Part shown: positions 56,570 through 64,000 of the stretch, one piece after another
How positions within the stretch are numbered: the stretch's first letter is position 1
Layout of the letters: each line of letters opens with the position of its first letter
Assembly: GCA_034189865.1 (NCBI GenBank)
Contig: JAXHTV010000005.1
Location: forward strand, 1-64,000
DNA length: 64,000 nucleotides
Origin: Pseudomonadota bacterium
GTDB lineage: Bacteria > Pseudomonadota > Gammaproteobacteria > UBA5335
Reading direction: 5' to 3'
Program-made: the position numbers and the translations under genes
The notes under the pieces: generated by a model
What the model was told of the DNA's origin: nothing
Seen by the model: the letters and a program-made list of their open reading frames with translations, nothing else
The model's database searches: none

Positions 56570-57610
56570 TCATACCGACACGGCTGAAAGCGAATCCAGG
56601 GGCCATCGCGGGCGGACCTGCAGCGACGAATCCCGCGAGACCTCATCACCCAAACGCTTGCATCCAGCAAGCGCAATCATGGCGCCGTTGTCAGTACAAA
56701 ATTCCAATCGCGGGTAGGCCACATGCACACCGTTCTGCCGACCCAGCTCTTCCAACGATGCGCGAAGCCGTCGATTGGCGCCCACGCCGCCCGCAACCAC
56801 CAACTGGGACAAGCCGGTCACGGTAAGCGCCCGGGCACTTTTTTCCCGCAACACGTCCACCACCGCATCTTGAAACGCTCGAGCCAAGTCTGCTCGGGCC
56901 TGATCACGCTCGCCAGGCTCGGAAATAGAATCAATCTGCCCCCGAACGGCATGTAATACGGCCGTTTTCAGACCACTGAAACTAAAATCCAAACCGGGAC
57001 GATCCAGCATGGGACGCGGCAGATCGAACCGTCCCGGGCGCCCCTGTTCTGCCAGTTCGGCCAGAGCCGGGCCACCAGGATACGGCAGGGTAAGCAACTT
57101 CGCCGTCTTATCGAATGCCTCTCCGGCGGCGTCGTCCAGCGATTCGCCCAGCAACTGATAGCGCCCCACCCCATCGACGCGCACCAGCAAAGTGTGGCCA
57201 CCGGATACCAATAGGGCCAAAAATGGAAACGTCGGAGGATCTTCCTCCAGAAGCGGCGATAAAAGATGCCCTTCCAAATGGTGCACCGGCACGCTGGGAA
57301 GATCCCAGGCCATTGCCAAGGACCGCGCAACGGTGGCGCCGACCATCAGCGCGCCCACCAAGCCAGGTCCTGCGGTGTATGCAATCCCGTCCAGCGACTC
57401 GTGCGTCTGCCCACTGGCGCTGAGCACTTCCCGAATTAAGGGCAGAAGCTTGCGAACATGGTCTCTGGACGCCAATTCCGGTACGACGCCGCCGAATTCG
57501 CGGTGCAGGTCAATTTGACTGTAAAGCGCGTTGGCAACCAATCCCCGCTCGTCATCGTAAATCGCCACGCCGGTTTCGTCACAAGACGTCTCAATTCCCA
57601 ATACCCGCAT
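56570..57610 (-). CDS. tsaD: tRNA N6-adenosine threonylcarbamoyltransferase
   Basis: 346 residues from the ATG at 57610 ([23 protein letters not shown]), the universal Kae1/TsaD start. The metal motif is [15 protein letters not shown] (two His), with [13 protein letters not shown] and [13 protein letters not shown] nearby and a C-terminal Asp in [13 protein letters not shown]. It transfers threonylcarbamoyl to A37 of ANN-decoding tRNAs with TsaB and TsaE. It is divergent from rpsU, the standard arrangement in gammaproteobacteria. Confidence 0.97.
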   Translation of the reverse strand: MRVLGIETSCDETGVAIYDDERGLVANALYSQIDLHREFGGVVPELASRDHVRKLLPLIREVLSASGQTHESLDGIAYTAGPGLVGALMVGATVARSLAMAWDLPSVPVHHLEGHLLSPLLEEDPPTFPFLALLVSGGHTLLVRVDGVGRYQLLGESLDDAAGEAFDKTAKLLTLPYPGGPALAELAEQGRPGRFDLPRPMLDRPGLDFSFSGLKTAVLHAVRGQIDSISEPGERDQARADLARAFQDAVVDVLREKSARALTVTGLSQLVVAGGVGANRRLRASLEELGRQNGVHVAYPRLEFCTDNGAMIALAGCKRLGDEVSRDSSLQVRPRWPLDSLSAVSV

Positions 57611-57639
57611 AGTTATAAATCGCCCGTCACTTCTGTGTT

Positions 57640-57668
57640 TTGCAATTGTAACCTTACAAGGATAAACT
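57640..57668 (+). promoter_or_regulatory. Candidate sigma-70 promoter of rpsU
   Basis: TTGCAA (57640-57645) and TAAACT (57663-57668), four of six matches each, are spaced by 17 bases and lie about 100 bases upstream of rpsU in the divergent gap with tsaD. Confidence 0.5.
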
Positions 57669-57767
57669 TTGGCGCTTTCCCGGCTTTGGCGGCACAAACC
57701 AGAGCACGGGTTTTGTTGTCTCAAAATTCGCCGCTGGCTACCGGCGAAAGGCACAGGTGATGCTTTA

Positions 57768-57983
57768 ATGCCAACTGTACGAGTTAAAGAAAACGAGTAT
57801 TTCGATGCGGCTTTACGTCGTTTCAAGCGCGCATGCGAAAAAGCCGGCGTGCTGACCGAAGTACGTCGTCGCGAGTTTTACGAAAAACCCACGCAAGAGC
57901 GCAAGCGCAAGCGGGCCGCAGCCGTAAAGCGTCACTCCAAGCGCTTGCAGCGAGAGCAGCAACGCCGCACCCGCCCGTATTAA
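57768..57983 (+). CDS. rpsU: 30S ribosomal protein bS21
   Basis: 71 residues: [29 protein letters not shown], then the Arg/Lys-rich tail [24 protein letters not shown]. This is full-length bS21, which aids mRNA anti-Shine-Dalgarno pairing on the 30S. The ATG at 57768 has AGGTGA seven bases upstream. It opens the macromolecular-synthesis genes rpsU-yqeY-dnaG-rpoD. Confidence 0.98.
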   Translation: MPTVRVKENEYFDAALRRFKRACEKAGVLTEVRRREFYEKPTQERKRKRAAAVKRHSKRLQREQQRRTRPY

Positions 57984-58015
57984 GCGCGGGCCATCGCGTT
58001 CCGAACCGAGCCATC

Positions 58016-58462
58016 ATGTCCCTCAAAGACCGCATCCAGGACGACATGAAAGCCGCCATGCGCAGCAAGGAAAAAGCGCGTTTGGCGACCATTCGTATGC
58101 TGCTGGCGGCGATCAAACAGGTGGAAGTGGATTCGCGTGAAGCGGTCGACGACGCCGGCGTGCTGACCATTCTCGAGAAAATGGTCAAGCAGCGCCGGGA
58201 GGCCGCCGAACAGTACGATGCGGGCGGACGGGCTGAGCTGGCCGACAAAGAACGGGCGGAAATCGACATTTTGGCCGACTACCTGCCCACCCCGCTGACC
58301 GAAGCCGAAATCACCGACCTCGTCTCTCAAACGATCGCCGAATCGGGTGCGGAGTCGGTCAAAGACATGGGCAAAGTCATGGCGGGGCTCAAGAGCAAGA
58401 TGCAGGGCCGAGCTGACATGGCCAAGGTCAGCGCCTTGGTACGCCAACGGCTATCCGGCTAA
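58016..58462 (+). CDS. yqeY: GatB/YqeY-domain protein
   Basis: 148 residues from the ATG at 58016. SLKDRIQDDMKAAMRSKEKARLATIRMLLAAIKQ, VLEKMVKQRREAAEQY-like and YLPTPLTEAEI segments are the YqeY signature; the C-terminus (MGKVMAGLKSKMQGRADMAKVSALVR) resembles the tRNA-binding tail of GatB. The exact function is unknown, possibly tRNA-linked. It sits between rpsU and dnaG, an arrangement common outside the enterobacteria. Confidence 0.94.
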   Translation: MSLKDRIQDDMKAAMRSKEKARLATIRMLLAAIKQVEVDSREAVDDAGVLTILEKMVKQRREAAEQYDAGGRAELADKERAEIDILADYLPTPLTEAEITDLVSQTIAESGAESVKDMGKVMAGLKSKMQGRADMAKVSALVRQRLSG

Positions 58463-58469
58463 CAACCAT

Positions 58470-58478
58470 TGCTATACT
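58470..58478 (+). promoter_or_regulatory. Candidate extended -10 element before dnaG
   Basis: TGCTATACT matches the extended -10 pattern TGnTATAAT with one mismatch in the hexamer, about 60 bases before dnaG. No -35 at the correct distance. It may be an internal promoter of the operon. Confidence 0.35.
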
Positions 58479-58539
58479 GGCAGGGTTCCGCGCCAACGTC
58501 CGGCGCGGCGTTTAGGGCAAAACGCCCACGAGCTTCTCC

Positions 58540-60282
58540 ATGGCCGGACCGATCCCCCAATCCTTCATCGATGAGCTGCTGTCGCGAGTCGACATCGTCG
58601 AGCTCATTGACAACCGTGTACCGCTAAAAAAAGCCGGTCGCGATTTCAGCGCCTGCTGCCCTTTTCACAACGAGAAAACGCCTTCCTTCACCGTCAGCCC
58701 CAGCAAACAGTTCTACCACTGCTTTGGCTGTGGCGCCCATGGCTCCGCCCTCGGCTTTCTGATGGAATTCGACAAACTCGAATTCCCAGATGCCGTTCGA
58801 CAATTGGCGGAGCAAGTGGGCATGGAGATTCCGGCCAACGCGCAAGAACCCCACGCGCAGCCAGGGCACGCCGAGTTGCGGGCGCTGATGGATGAGGTCA
58901 AAGACTATTATCGGCAAGCACTCAAACAATCCTCCACTGCGATCGACTACCTCAAATCCCGTGGCTTGAGCGGACGTACCGCGGCCCAATACGCCATCGG
59001 CTACGCGCCAGCCGGGTGGAACAACCTGACCGAGCGCTTCGGGCGCGACCGCGAGAGGCAAAAGCAATTGCTCGCCGGCGGGCTGCTGATTCAAAGCGAC
59101 AAGCAACCCAATCGCCGCTACGACCGATTCCGCAACCGGATCATGTTCCCCATCCGAGATCGACGTGGACGCACACTCGGCTTCGGCGGAAGGGCCATCG
59201 GCGACGACAGCCCCAAATACCTCAACTCACCAGAAACCCCACTGTTCCACAAAGGCCGGGAACTGTATGGATTGCACGAAGCCAAACAAGCCCATCAGCA
59301 GCTGACCCAGCTGCTGATCGTGGAAGGCTACATGGACGTACTCATGCTGGCCGAACACGGCATCACTCACGCCGTTGCAACACTGGGTACCGCCACCACC
59401 GGAGAACACATCCGCCAGCTGTTTCGGGTCGCGCCGGAACTGATTTTCTGCTTCGACGGCGACCGTGCCGGGCGCGAGGCCGCATGGCGCGCATTGGAAC
59501 AGACCCTACCCTTCATGCGCGACGGGCATCGTGCGGGGTTTTTATTCTTACCTGAAGGCCATGATCCGGATTCGCTCATACGGGAACGAGGCCGGAGCGG
59601 TTTTGAACAGCTCGTCGGTCATCCGATACCGCTTTCAGAATTTCTCGTTAAGCGATTGAGCGAGACCATCGATATAACTCACGTCGATGGACGCGCTGCG
59701 TTGGTCGAGGCCGCAAAGCCGTATATTCAGAAAATCCCACCAGGAGCATTTCGGCTTTTGATGGAGGAACAACTCGCGGACTTTGCCCGTGTAAAAAGCG
59801 AAAAACTATCTATTCTTATGGGCAAGTCGGAGGATCAACGCCCCCGAGGCCGTCCTGGCAGGCCGCGCAGCCGCACCAGAATGACGCCCGTACGAAAACT
59901 GATCGCACTGTTGCTCAACGACATGACGCTGGCCTTGGGGGTCAAAGAAGTCGATCAACTCAGGGACGTCAATATTGAAGGCACAGAATTATTGGCCGAC
60001 ATCATTGAACTTGTGCAACAAAACCCCCATCTAAGGACTGGAGCACTGCTCGAGCATTGGCGAGGCCACCCAGCGGGCCCTCACCTCGCCAAACTGGCAG
60101 GCGTGTCGATGGAATTAGGCGGTGAAGACCTCACCCGCGAGTTCGAGGAATTACTCTCGTGGCTTCGACAACGGCAGCCGGGACAGCGATTGGAGAGCCT
60201 GCTGGAAAAGGCGCAAGAGACAGATTTGAGCGCTCATGAGCGTGAAGAACTACGACGTTTGCTGGCACAACGCCAAAATTAG
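58540..60282 (+). CDS. dnaG: DNA primase
   Basis: 580 residues. CPFHNEKTPSFTVSPSKQFYHCFGCGAHG is the CHC2 zinc-binding domain. The catalytic core has YAPAGWNNL, RDRRGRTLGFGGRAIGDDSPKYLNSPETPLFHKGRELYG, and the Toprim motifs LLIVEGYMDVLML and FCFDGDRAGREAA. A DnaB-binding helical C-terminus ends the protein. It makes RNA primers at the replication fork. The spacer at about 435-450 (RPRGRPGRPRSRTR) is very basic. Confidence 0.97.
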   Translation: MAGPIPQSFIDELLSRVDIVELIDNRVPLKKAGRDFSACCPFHNEKTPSFTVSPSKQFYHCFGCGAHGSALGFLMEFDKLEFPDAVRQLAEQVGMEIPANAQEPHAQPGHAELRALMDEVKDYYRQALKQSSTAIDYLKSRGLSGRTAAQYAIGYAPAGWNNLTERFGRDRERQKQLLAGGLLIQSDKQPNRRYDRFRNRIMFPIRDRRGRTLGFGGRAIGDDSPKYLNSPETPLFHKGRELYGLHEAKQAHQQLTQLLIVEGYMDVLMLAEHGITHAVATLGTATTGEHIRQLFRVAPELIFCFDGDRAGREAAWRALEQTLPFMRDGHRAGFLFLPEGHDPDSLIRERGRSGFEQLVGHPIPLSEFLVKRLSETIDITHVDGRAALVEAAKPYIQKIPPGAFRLLMEEQLADFARVKSEKLSILMGKSEDQRPRGRPGRPRSRTRMTPVRKLIALLLNDMTLALGVKEVDQLRDVNIEGTELLADIIELVQQNPHLRTGALLEHWRGHPAGPHLAKLAGVSMELGGEDLTREFEELLSWLRQRQPGQRLESLLEKAQETDLSAHEREELRRLLAQRQN

Positions 60283-60392
60283 CCGATATCCATGGCTTGA
60301 GAATACAGCGTCAAGATTCTATGCAACGCGATTTGGGTATTGTACAATGGTCGGTTTTAGCCGATCAATCAGCCAGGTGAAATAAATTAGTT

Positions 60393-62258
60393 ATGAGCGA
60401 AGATCACCGTTCCCAGCTGAAGTCCCTCATCTCGAAAGGAAAGGATCAAGGCTATCTAACTTACGCGGAAGTTAACGATCACCTGCCCGACGACATCGTC
60501 GATCCGGATCAGATCGAAGACATCGTAGGCATGATCAACGATATGGGAATCGCGGTTCGCGAACACGCGCCCGATTCCGAAGAGTTGCTGCTATCCGATA
60601 CAGCCGTCACCTCTGACGACGAAGATGACGCGGAAGAAGCCGTGGCTGCTTTGGCGTCCACAGTCGACTCCGAACTCGGCCGCACCACCGACCCCGTCCG
60701 CATGTACATGCGGGAAATGGGCACTGTGGAGCTTCTCACCCGGGAAGGTGAAATCAGCATTGCCAAGCGGATCGAAGAAGGCCAAAGCGAAGTACTGAAG
60801 GCGCTCGCGAGCTATCCGGCGTCGATCGAATACGTGCTCTCCGAGTACGACCGAATTGTCGAACAAGGCGGCCGATTGTCTGACCTGGTGGTGGGCTTTG
60901 TAGACCCCTCAGAGCTGGAAAATCAATTTACCGACGATGAAACCGGCTACGTCCCCCCTGAAATGGAGGCGGACGCGCAATCGGATGAAGCTCTGGAAGG
61001 GAGCGAAGACGAAGAAGATGCCGAAACGGCTGAAGCGGAAACCGGACCGGACCCGGAAGAAGTTGCAGCCCGCATGGTCGATCTTCGAAGCCAACTCGAC
61101 AAGACGCTGACAGCGCTGCAAAAAAAGGGCATCAATCATCAAGACAGCCAGAGCGAACGACAAATGCTGCTGGCCATGTTCATGCACCTTAAGCTTTCAC
61201 CACGGATCGTCCAGGAGCTCAGCGATCAACTGCGCGAGCTGGTGGATCAAGTGCGATCGATCGAACGGCAGATTCTCGATATCTGCGTGGTTCAGGCCGG
61301 CATGTCCCGCCGTGATTTCCTGCTGCAGTTCCAGGATCACGAAACGGAGACCACCTGGATCGACAAGCAGATCCGCGCTAAACGCAAGCACTCGGCGACC
61401 ATCGCCCGCAACCGGGATGAAATCGTGCGCCTGCAGGAAAGCTTGAAGAAAATCGAGCAATCCACGTTGATACCCTTGCAAAACATCAAGGAAATCAACC
61501 GCCAGAAAAGCATCGGTGAGGCTAAAGCGCGGCGCGCCAAAAAAGAAATGGTGGAAGCCAACCTCCGGTTGGTCATCTCCATCGCCAAGAAGTACACCAA
61601 TCGTGGCCTGCAGTTTCTGGACCTGATCCAGGAAGGCAATATTGGCTTGATGAAAGCCGTAGATAAATTCGAATATCGCCGCGGCTACAAGTTTTCCACC
61701 TACGCAACCTGGTGGATTCGCCAAGCCATCACGCGGTCCATTGCCGACCAAGCGCGAACCATCCGCATTCCGGTACATATGATCGAAACGATCAACAAAC
61801 TCAATCGGGTTTCGCGCCAAATGCTGCAAGAAATCGGTCGGGAACCCACGCCCGACGAGTTGGCCGAAAAAATGGAAATGCCGGAGGACAAAGTCCGAAA
61901 GGTGTTAAAAATCGCCAAAGAGCCCATATCCATGGAGACGCCCATTGGAGACGACGAAGACTCTCATTTGGGCGACTTCATCGAAGACCTCAACATCGCC
62001 TCGCCGATGGAAATGGCCACTAAAGAGGGGCTCAGCGAAGCCACGCACAACATGCTGGCCACACTGACGCCTCGCGAAGCCAAAGTGCTGCGCATGCGCT
62101 TCGGCATCGAAATGAACACCGACCATACCCTTGAGGAAGTCGGCAAGCAATTCGATGTGACGCGTGAACGCATTCGGCAAATCGAGGCCAAGGCGCTCCG
62201 CAAACTCCGTCATCCCAGCCGGTCGGAGTCTTTGCGCAGCTTCCTCGACGAAAGCTGA
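60393..62258 (+). CDS. rpoD: RNA polymerase sigma factor RpoD (sigma-70)
   Basis: 621 residues. Region 1.1 opens [25 protein letters not shown]; region 1.2 is [22 protein letters not shown]. An acidic non-conserved region (residues 190-225) follows. Region 2 ([31 protein letters not shown]...[14 protein letters not shown]), region 3 and region 4 ([28 protein letters not shown]) are complete. It is the housekeeping sigma factor. AGGTGA lies 11 bases before the ATG. The 110-base gap after dnaG may carry its own promoter; TACAAT near 60345 is a -10 candidate. Confidence 0.98.
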   Translation: MSEDHRSQLKSLISKGKDQGYLTYAEVNDHLPDDIVDPDQIEDIVGMINDMGIAVREHAPDSEELLLSDTAVTSDDEDDAEEAVAALASTVDSELGRTTDPVRMYMREMGTVELLTREGEISIAKRIEEGQSEVLKALASYPASIEYVLSEYDRIVEQGGRLSDLVVGFVDPSELENQFTDDETGYVPPEMEADAQSDEALEGSEDEEDAETAEAETGPDPEEVAARMVDLRSQLDKTLTALQKKGINHQDSQSERQMLLAMFMHLKLSPRIVQELSDQLRELVDQVRSIERQILDICVVQAGMSRRDFLLQFQDHETETTWIDKQIRAKRKHSATIARNRDEIVRLQESLKKIEQSTLIPLQNIKEINRQKSIGEAKARRAKKEMVEANLRLVISIAKKYTNRGLQFLDLIQEGNIGLMKAVDKFEYRRGYKFSTYATWWIRQAITRSIADQARTIRIPVHMIETINKLNRVSRQMLQEIGREPTPDELAEKMEMPEDKVRKVLKIAKEPISMETPIGDDEDSHLGDFIEDLNIASPMEMATKEGLSEATHNMLATLTPREAKVLRMRFGIEMNTDHTLEEVGKQFDVTRERIRQIEAKALRKLRHPSRSESLRSFLDES

Positions 62259-62292
62259 CCGATCGTTCGGAAGAACGAACGGCGTAAAACCC

Positions 62293-62328
62293 AAGGCACG
62301 CGTCGCCCATGTGACGCGTGCCTTCATT
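62293..62328 (+). terminator. Rho-independent terminator of rpoD
   Basis: AAGGCACGCGTC (62293-62304) and GACGCGTGCCTT (62313-62324) pair perfectly over eight bases and are followed by CATTTT. Thirty-five bases after the rpoD stop. A smaller stem, GTCGCCC/GGGCGAC at 62346-62366, follows. Confidence 0.85.
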
Positions 62329-62397
62329 TTGGCTTATACTTCCGTGTCGCCCAACACCAGGGCGACCGTCTATTTTCGTCGACGCTTCTTTAAGCTA

Positions 62398-62474
<77 letters not shown>

Positions 62475-62632
62475 CGCTCTTGGATCTGACGACCCGTCTT
62501 TTGTTCTCCACCCCCTGACTTTAAAAACCCAAATAACAAGCATATTCGTGCCAAACTATTGGGCGAACGATAAAACCCAAAAGACCAGAACAACGCTATG
62601 ATTTCGGGTTCCCACGTGACGAAGCCACAGCC

Positions 62633-63634
62633 ATGAAACGAAGGTATTGCGCGCTCTTTGGGCTGATCTTCGTCGTGCTTTCCGGCCTCTGTCCTCAAAC
62701 GTTCGCCCATGAACTTCAGCCCAGCTCGCTAGCGCTGAAACAACTTTCAGGCGAGCGTTACGAGCTCATCTGGCGGGCACCGATCTACTACAACGAGCCC
62801 CATCCGGCCAAATTGCAATTGCCGGAACATTGGCAAATGCTGGTGGAACCTACAGTCCGGCAGCTGCCGGACTCGGCCGTTCATCGCTACCTCGTGACGG
62901 TCCCGGATGGTGGCATGGATGGCAGCATGATCCGTTTTATCGGCCTGGAAGCGACCATCACGGATGTGTTCGCGCGGATCACCTGGTTGGATGGCACGCA
63001 AACCACAGCCATGGCTCGGCCCGGAAAGCCGTGGCTGGAGATCGTCACCGAGCTCTCAGCCTGGCAAGTCGCCGGTGACTACACCATTCTCGGCGTTGAC
63101 CACATCCTGTTTGGCTTCGATCACCTCAGCTTTGTCCTGGCCTTGCTGCTGCTGGTACAAGGCACGAAACGGCTGGTGATCACCGTGACATCCTTCACTT
63201 TGGCCCACAGCATTACCCTGGCAGGGGCGACTCTCGGCGTCGCTCGACTACCGGGCCCGCCGGTGGAGGCCACCATCGCTCTCTCGATCCTATTTCTGGC
63301 CAGCGAACTGGTGCGCGTTAATCGGGGTCGAGCCAGTTTAACGGCCCAATATCCGTGGGTGGTGGCCTTTGTATTTGGTTTATTGCACGGCTTCGGCTTC
63401 GCCGGCGCCCTCACCGAGGTGGGGCTGCCACAAAACGAAGTGCCGCTGGCGCTGCTGATGTTCAACGTGGGCGTGGAACTGGGTCAACTGATGTTCGTTG
63501 CGGCAATTCTGACCTTAATGGCTGTGATGCATCGTCTACGGAGTCATTGGCCCGAGTGGGCACGGCAACTGCCGGCGTATGGAATTGGCAGCGTTGCTGC
63601 GTTCTGGCTCATCGAACGCCTCAGCAGCTTCTAG
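62633..63634 (+). CDS. HupE/UreJ-family membrane protein
   Basis: 333 residues. A signal peptide (LFGLIFVVLSGLCPQTFA) is followed by a periplasmic beta-rich domain to about residue 140, then six membrane helices. FGFDHLSFVLALLLLVQG, VTSFTLAHSITLAGA and VVAFVFGLLHGFGFAGAL carry the conserved His/Asp residues of the HupE/UreJ_2 family, possibly nickel- or metal-binding. HupE proteins are linked to nickel or hydrogenase/urease systems, but no such gene is near. Transport is a family guess. Confidence 0.85.
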   Translation: MKRRYCALFGLIFVVLSGLCPQTFAHELQPSSLALKQLSGERYELIWRAPIYYNEPHPAKLQLPEHWQMLVEPTVRQLPDSAVHRYLVTVPDGGMDGSMIRFIGLEATITDVFARITWLDGTQTTAMARPGKPWLEIVTELSAWQVAGDYTILGVDHILFGFDHLSFVLALLLLVQGTKRLVITVTSFTLAHSITLAGATLGVARLPGPPVEATIALSILFLASELVRVNRGRASLTAQYPWVVAFVFGLLHGFGFAGALTEVGLPQNEVPLALLMFNVGVELGQLMFVAAILTLMAVMHRLRSHWPEWARQLPAYGIGSVAAFWLIERLSSF

Positions 63635-63856
63635 GAAGAAGAGCGCCAAGCAGCCGTCATTCAACCATCGTGTTTGCGCCCCGAGCCCGAAACGCGCGGC
63701 TATCGCAGATATGGTTTTTCAGGAAACCCAACGGGTGACGTCGGCACTTATCGTTGACAGGGCTAGGCGACGCAAAATAACGAGCCATAACAACCCGGCG
63801 ATTCCTCAATGAGACGCTCCGACAGGAAAGGGTGTCATAGCGTGCATCGGCTGCGA

Positions 63857-64000
63857 TCAATCTTTCTCGGACTTATCCAAAGCGGTACTCTGCCGATCCA
63901 AAATCCCGATATCCAACACCGGCGACGCATCAATCCCCTCGGCGTCCATCATTTGTGCGACGCGCTGGAGCGCGGAGATCATCATCGCCTGCTCCCAATC
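63857..64000 (-). CDS. Unidentified protein, C-terminal end (partial)
   Basis: A minus-strand open frame enters from the right edge and ends with TGA at 63857-63859, giving 47 residues. QAMMISALQRVAQMMDAEGIDASPVLDIGILDRQ is helical then loop-like, with no stop in frame. I do not recognise the family. The sequence looks coding, but the start is outside the window. Confidence 0.5.
   Translation of the reverse strand, partial: DWEQAMMISALQRVAQMMDAEGIDASPVLDIGILDRQSTALDKSEKD

Noticed and set aside
62475-62632. Integration site at the 3' end of the tRNA
   Set aside because: No integrase, no repeated tRNA tail and no phage-like gene nearby.
63657-63860. 67-codon minus-strand frame near the right end
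   Set aside because: No ribosome site or recognisable sequence; lies in the gap after the HupE-like gene. The rest of 63635-63856 shows nothing.

Overview
The window is chromosomal DNA of a gammaproteobacterium, GC-rich by eye (about 60%). The case rests on conserved gene order. pilG-H-I-J-chpA with gshB, a TonB-like gene, algH, ruvX, pyrR, pyrB and an inactive dihydroorotase follows the order known from Pseudomonas. So do glnE-ilvE with LPS-core genes, tsaD/rpsU-dnaG-rpoD, and rpoD followed by a CAU-anticodon tRNA. Three features point away from Pseudomonas itself, perhaps towards a Chromatiales/Ectothiorhodospiraceae-like lineage (inference): a glutamate-cysteine ligase of the Acidithiobacillus-type family, a PyrK subunit closing the pyr operon, and a Pil-Chp cluster without pilK and chpB. 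No insertion sequence, prophage, integrase or CRISPR array was seen.

Region by region. 1-18.4 kb is the accessory-looking part: the end of a LysR regulator, a divergent HxlR regulator/SDR pair, a Peptidase_Mx-type metalloprotease, a beta-class GST, a membrane-anchored c-type cytochrome, a two-gene GNAT-C39 peptidase/RimK-like ATP-grasp operon, a lipoprotein, an alpha/beta hydrolase, a methyltransferase, a coniferyl-aldehyde-type dehydrogenase, a TrhA/hemolysin III protein, a DUF411 protein, purC, a Tat-exported PhoX-like protein, an FAH hydrolase and mltF-ampD. 18.5-23.4 kb carries argE-argA, bioA and rsmE. 23.4-33.5 kb is the Pil-Chp chemosensory system on the minus strand. 33.6-42.3 kb runs on the plus strand: gshA-gshB, tonB, algH-ruvX-pyrR-pyrB-pyrC'-pyrK and one unknown gene. 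42.3-49.5 kb is a minus-strand run, glnE-ilvE-zinc finger-glycosyltransferase-hldD-waaF. 49.5-52.3 kb encodes a two-subunit molybdenum hydroxylase, followed by a membrane diguanylate cyclase. 53.8-57.6 kb (minus) holds glmS, folK, folB and tsaD. 57.6-64 kb holds the macromolecular-synthesis genes rpsU-yqeY-dnaG-rpoD, a tRNA, a HupE/UreJ-like protein and the end of an unidentified gene.

The best candidate for an incompletely described system is the translationally coupled pair at 4425-7033. One gene fuses an N-acetyltransferase to a papain-like C39-family peptidase. The next is an RLAN-type RimK-like ATP-grasp ligase. Two back-to-back perfect inverted repeats precede the pair. Together they could build, cap and cut a small peptide or modify a protein; the substrate is unknown. 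Other points of interest are the catalytically degenerate PyrC' next to PyrK, the adaptation-deficient Pil-Chp cluster with a possible small coupled ORF ahead of pilG, and a palindromic operator over the aldehyde dehydrogenase promoter.

All calls come from reading motifs and gene order by eye; no database search was run.
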